64,000 bases of DNA from Hymenobacter cavernae (GTDB lineage: Bacteria > Bacteroidota > Bacteroidia > Cytophagales > Hymenobacteraceae), in contig NZ_BMHT01000001.1 of the NCBI RefSeq assembly GCF_014641455.1, positions 806,001 through 870,000 of the forward strand, in the 5' to 3' direction. Below the pieces are notes generated by a model. The model saw only the letters and a program-made list of their open reading frames with translations, had not been told where the DNA came from and made no database searches. This document shows positions 63,979 through 64,000 of the stretch, one piece after another (the first letter of the stretch is position 1; every line of letters begins with the position of its first letter). Position numbers and translations under genes: made by a program.

Positions 63979-64000
63979 CTGTCATCCTGAGCTTGCGAAG
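63979..64000. repeat. Edge of a probable dispersed intergenic repeat
   Basis: The last 22 bases (TGTCATCCTGAGCTTGCGAAG at the end) resemble the start of REP-like intergenic elements known in Bacteroidota, but the window cuts it, so identity rests on memory of the motif. Confidence 0.35.

Overview
The window looks like chromosomal core sequence from a member of the Bacteroidota, most likely a Hymenobacter-type Cytophagales bacterium (genus by inference, no search was run). The signs are moderately high GC, a full-length SprA translocon gene of the type IX secretion system (T9SS), two proteins with T9SS C-terminal sorting domains, a TonB-dependent receptor with a lipoprotein partner, and repeated use of the Bacteroidota promoter pattern TTG-N19/20-TANNTTTG. 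No phage, integrase, transposase, CRISPR array, rRNA or tRNA was seen.

Layout. 1-5.9 kb: the 5' part of dxs, a UPF0104-type membrane protein, an aldehyde dehydrogenase, a small lipoprotein and a small LysM protein. 6.0-9.3 kb: the sulfur region, with promoter, terminator-like hairpin, SAM (S-box) riboswitch and a Met/Cys-rich leader peptide ahead of metY, then metX. 9.3-16.6 kb: a T9SS-sorted hydrolase, an S66 LD-carboxypeptidase, a heptad-repeat coiled-coil protein, an M28 lipoprotein, cysS and an EEP-family membrane protein; a REP-like palindrome doublet lies next to cysS. 16.7-20.1 kb: a large SBBP/PKD protein with a type B T9SS tail. 20.4-25.7 kb: rimP-nusA-infB with a terminator-like hairpin directly after the promoter. 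25.8-31.9 kb: an outer-membrane barrel, a secreted basic protein, mscL, a crotonase, a flippase, dut and a sugar nucleotidyltransferase. 32.0-36.0 kb: an overlapping operon of TPR protein, DUF4292 lipoprotein and EnvC-like protein. 36.3-41.8 kb: a GAF-LytTR regulator and the tatA-tatA-gatA-mltD operon. 41.9-54.8 kb: maeB, then ruvA-sprA-gcvH-vanZ-M28. 54.9-61.4 kb: a secreted protein, yicC, then the TonB receptor with its beta-helix lipoprotein. 61.5-64 kb: a GT4 glycosyltransferase and a second flippase, ending at the edge of what looks like another dispersed repeat.

The genes mostly serve central functions: isoprenoid, methionine and malate/acetyl-phosphate metabolism, translation, recombination, and envelope building. 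The most unusual points are regulatory or structural rather than a new enzyme system: the composite metY leader with a leader peptide ending in a Met/Cys cluster; the very frequent palindromic word CCTAGG (usually ACCTAGGT), reminiscent of HIP1 in cyanobacteria; the hairpin between the promoter and rimP; and the TonB receptor paired with a beta-helix lipoprotein instead of SusD.
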